IMG/VR virus record: IMGVR_UViG_3300047564_000153
Location: 1 to 22,741 of that record
Source of the DNA: a virus
Strand: one strand, 5' to 3'
Length of the DNA stretch: 22,741 bases
Below, piece after piece: positions 20,950 to 22,741 of this stretch. The position numbers were made by a program, and so were the translations under genes. The notes beneath the pieces are model-generated. The model was given only the letters and a program-made list of their open reading frames with translations. It did not search any database and was not told the DNA's origin. Position 1 is the stretch's first letter; every line of letters begins with the position of its first letter.

Positions 20950-22106
20950 CCTGGAGTCCCAATCCAACAGTAACCATTGATGGAGTATCGTTCACAAATA
21001 AATCATTGTGGAACGTATCTGTATCTTTTGGTCGCACAACCATTTGGGAACAGTCTCGGGCAGGTTATGCAACTATCAGCATCCTAAACGCCAACAATCA
21101 AGACTTTGGGTTTGATATGAATCATGACGTGATAATCACGGTTGATGATTCAAACGGAGATCCAGTCACCCTATTTACTGGCAAAATCTCCAACGTGTCT
21201 AACAGCGTTCAAGCTGCTGGCACCAGCGCAACGGTTGCCATTCAGACGATCTCAGCCCTTTCAACTTTTGCTCAAATGGCTCGATCTGTTATCGGTGACA
21301 CATCTTGGGCTAAAGAGTTTGACGATGCTCGAATGACTCGAATCTTTACGGATGCTGGGGTCACTATTGATACGGTGGACACTCCTCCCGTCTATGAGTT
21401 TACTGCCAGAAATGCCAGTCCAGCAGATGCGTATTCTTTAGCATCAGAATATGCAAGCATGGCATTTGGCTACATTTACGAGACCCCAACTGGGAGCGTT
21501 GGCTTTGCCAATGAGTCACGCAGATTCTTGGCAGAACGCGATAACGGCTATTTCAATATCCCAAAAGATTACATTCTCTTTAATGGTCTGCAAAGTCAGA
21601 AAACCTTATCTGACATCATGAATTCAATTATTATCAGTTACAAAGCCAATGCTAAAAAGACGGCATCCGATGCGGTATCGATTGCCAATTACAGCCTAGT
21701 TGCAGGATCAGTTTCAACGGAGTTAGAAAAAGGCTCAGATGCCCAGGTGCAGGCTGATCGATACATCACCCTAAGAGCGTATCCTCGAACCTCCCTCTCA
21801 TCATTTACCATTCAACTAGACTCACCAAATGTCGCAGATGCTGATATTGATGAGCTGCTCAACATCTCCATGGACAAAGCCATCGAAATCGATAACCTGC
21901 CTTTGGCGATCAAGAACACAACCTATCGCGGTTTCGTAGAGGGCTGGACTTTTAGTTTCAACAACATTCAGGTAAGCCTGACTTTTGACAGTTCTGACGT
22001 GGCTTACTCAGTCACTCCAACACGCTGGCAGGATGTCGATCCAGCCCTTATCTGGAATGATGTTGATCCAGCAGTAACATGGGATACTTTCGATGACATA
22101 TACTAA
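20946..22106 (+). CDS. Tail hub / minor tail protein (second copy)
   Basis: Identical to the 386-residue protein at 5391-6551, including the Trp/Asp repeat motifs at the C-terminus and the ATGA junction with the tape measure. Confidence 0.7.
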   Translation: MTWSPNPTVTIDGVSFTNKSLWNVSVSFGRTTIWEQSRAGYATISILNANNQDFGFDMNHDVIITVDDSNGDPVTLFTGKISNVSNSVQAAGTSATVAIQTISALSTFAQMARSVIGDTSWAKEFDDARMTRIFTDAGVTIDTVDTPPVYEFTARNASPADAYSLASEYASMAFGYIYETPTGSVGFANESRRFLAERDNGYFNIPKDYILFNGLQSQKTLSDIMNSIIISYKANAKKTASDAVSIANYSLVAGSVSTELEKGSDAQVQADRYITLRAYPRTSLSSFTIQLDSPNVADADIDELLNISMDKAIEIDNLPLAIKNTTYRGFVEGWTFSFNNIQVSLTFDSSDVAYSVTPTRWQDVDPALIWNDVDPAVTWDTFDDIY

Positions 22107-22117
22107 GGAGCAAAGAA

Positions 22118-22285
22118 ATGGCTAATACGCCGAATTACAACTGGACTACGCCTGACAACACAGGATATGTAAAAAACGGCGCGCTAGACATGAGAACGCT
22201 GGGAAACGCAATCGATTCAACGACTTACTCACTGCAACTTTCAATCGAAAGTTTCATTCACCCTTTCCTATTGATGGGAGCATAA
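22118..22285 (+). CDS. Tail fibre N-terminal-type small protein (second copy)
   Basis: Identical to the 55-residue protein at 6563-6730, with the PNYNWTTP and RTLGNAIDSTT attachment motifs. The stop codon after residue 55 is present in both copies, so the truncation is not a one-off base error. Confidence 0.75.
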   Translation: MANTPNYNWTTPDNTGYVKNGALDMRTLGNAIDSTTYSLQLSIESFIHPFLLMGA

Positions 22286-22288
22286 AGC

Positions 22289-22621
22289 ATGGCAACAGCA
22301 TATAAAATCTTGGGGCAAGCTGCTCCAGCAGCTACGACAGCGACAGACCTTTACACAGTCCCAGCTTCCACTAGCACAATCATTTCGTCTTTGACAGTAT
22401 CTAACCGATCAACAACATCAGCGGCAACCTTTAGACTTTCGACAAGTGCAGCCGGTGCTGCAACTGCGGACAAAGATTATATTGCCTATGACATCACCAT
22501 CGCTCCTAGTGGCATTGTTATCTTGACGGTTGGCTTAACTTTGGCTACAACTGACAAGGTTCGCGTTTATGCTTCAACTGCTAATCTTTCATTCAATGCT
22601 TATGGAACGGAGATTTCATAA
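22289..22621 (+). CDS. Putative tail fibre component, 110 aa (second copy)
   Basis: Identical to the beta-rich protein at 6734-7066, joined to the next gene by TAATG. Confidence 0.6.
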   Translation: MATAYKILGQAAPAATTATDLYTVPASTSTIISSLTVSNRSTTSAATFRLSTSAAGAATADKDYIAYDITIAPSGIVILTVGLTLATTDKVRVYASTANLSFNAYGTEIS

Positions 22622-22741
22622 TGGGATTTACAGCGATTCCAGGTGGAGACATCTGGCTACAAATTGGCACTACACAGACTCCTACTAGCGGATCATCCGT
22701 TTCATTTACAAGCATCCCACCAGTAAAGAAGCTGCGTATCC
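22621..22741 (+). CDS. Putative receptor-binding protein, 5' part (cut by window end)
   Basis: The first 40 codons of the 166-residue jelly-roll-type protein seen complete at 7066-7566. The sequence is identical up to the last base of the window, where it is cut. Confidence 0.5.
   Translation, partial: MGFTAIPGGDIWLQIGTTQTPTSGSSVSFTSIPPVKKLRI

Larger units (their letters stand above)
15556..22741. repeat. Second copy of 7.2-kb direct repeat (period 15,555 bp)
   Basis: This segment corresponds base for base to 1-7186. The first 60 bases match, 15616-17132 is the diverged capsid allele, and 17133-22741 shows no visible difference. The repeat stops only because the window ends. It most likely marks closure of a 15,555-bp genome unit. 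Confidence 0.95.

Noticed and set aside
1-22741. True tandem duplication of the structural operon as a novel two-capsid phage
   Set aside because: 5.6 kb of identical repeat next to an 11% diverged gene is more simply explained by a circular genome read past its end with two alleles in the population. It remains testable by long reads.
1-22741. CRISPR arrays, tRNA genes, insertion sequences, integrase attachment sites
   Set aside because: None seen by reading; the only long repeat is the whole-genome wraparound, and no integrase or transposase is present.

Overview
This window is phage DNA. It encodes a very small, tailed, siphovirus-type phage, most likely infecting an actinobacterium. Every supported gene is on the + strand and neighbours are packed so tightly that many share ATGA or TAATG start/stop junctions. 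The structural set is HK97-like: HNH endonuclease, large terminase, portal, protease-capsid fusion, connector, tail terminator, tail tube, frameshifted tail chaperone, tape measure, tail hub and fibre pieces. The actinobacterial host is inferred from the family resemblance of several small genes (DUF6378-like, FmdB-type zinc ribbon, ETSAIGRALA-motif protein, DPPH methyltransferase), from the M15-type lysin plus holin cassette, and from the moderate-to-low GC, which fits uncultured freshwater lineages. I see no integrase, repressor, tRNA, DNA polymerase, helicase or primase, so it looks virulent and host-dependent for replication.

The window covers one genome unit of exactly 15,555 bp plus about 7.2 kb of a second turn: bases 1-7186 correspond to 15556-22741 at a constant offset. 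The simplest reading is a circular or circularly permuted genome of about 15.6 kb that the contig travels round 1.46 times. The two passes are not fully identical. The protease-capsid gene differs at about 171 positions by my hand count (61-1577 against 15616-17132; about 11% of bases, 26 of 520 residues, no indels), whereas the following 5.6 kb shows no difference. The window therefore holds two capsid alleles in one genome background.

Layout of the unit. Capsid and tail: 66-7700 (capsid fusion, connector, terminator, tube, chaperone with a -1 frameshift at CCCAAAA, HK97-gp10-like protein, tape measure, hub, short fibre-type proteins). Lysis: 7681-8497 (M15-like peptidase and two small membrane proteins). 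Accessory and DNA metabolism: 8513-12719 (metallophosphoesterase, DUF6378-like, putative annealing protein, PD-(D/E)XK nuclease, methyltransferase, several small CxxC proteins, and a second cell-wall enzyme with an unusual hairpin-rich 5' end). Packaging: 12719-15624 (HNH, large terminase, portal). A consensus extended -10 box (TGCTATAAT) lies directly against the portal start with no Shine-Dalgarno sequence, suggesting a leaderless late transcript. After 15621 the second turn repeats the structural genes to the end of the window.

No stretch over 300 bases lacks a gene. The longest apparent non-coding gaps are about 60-65 bp (1629-1690 and its copy, and 9572-9636).
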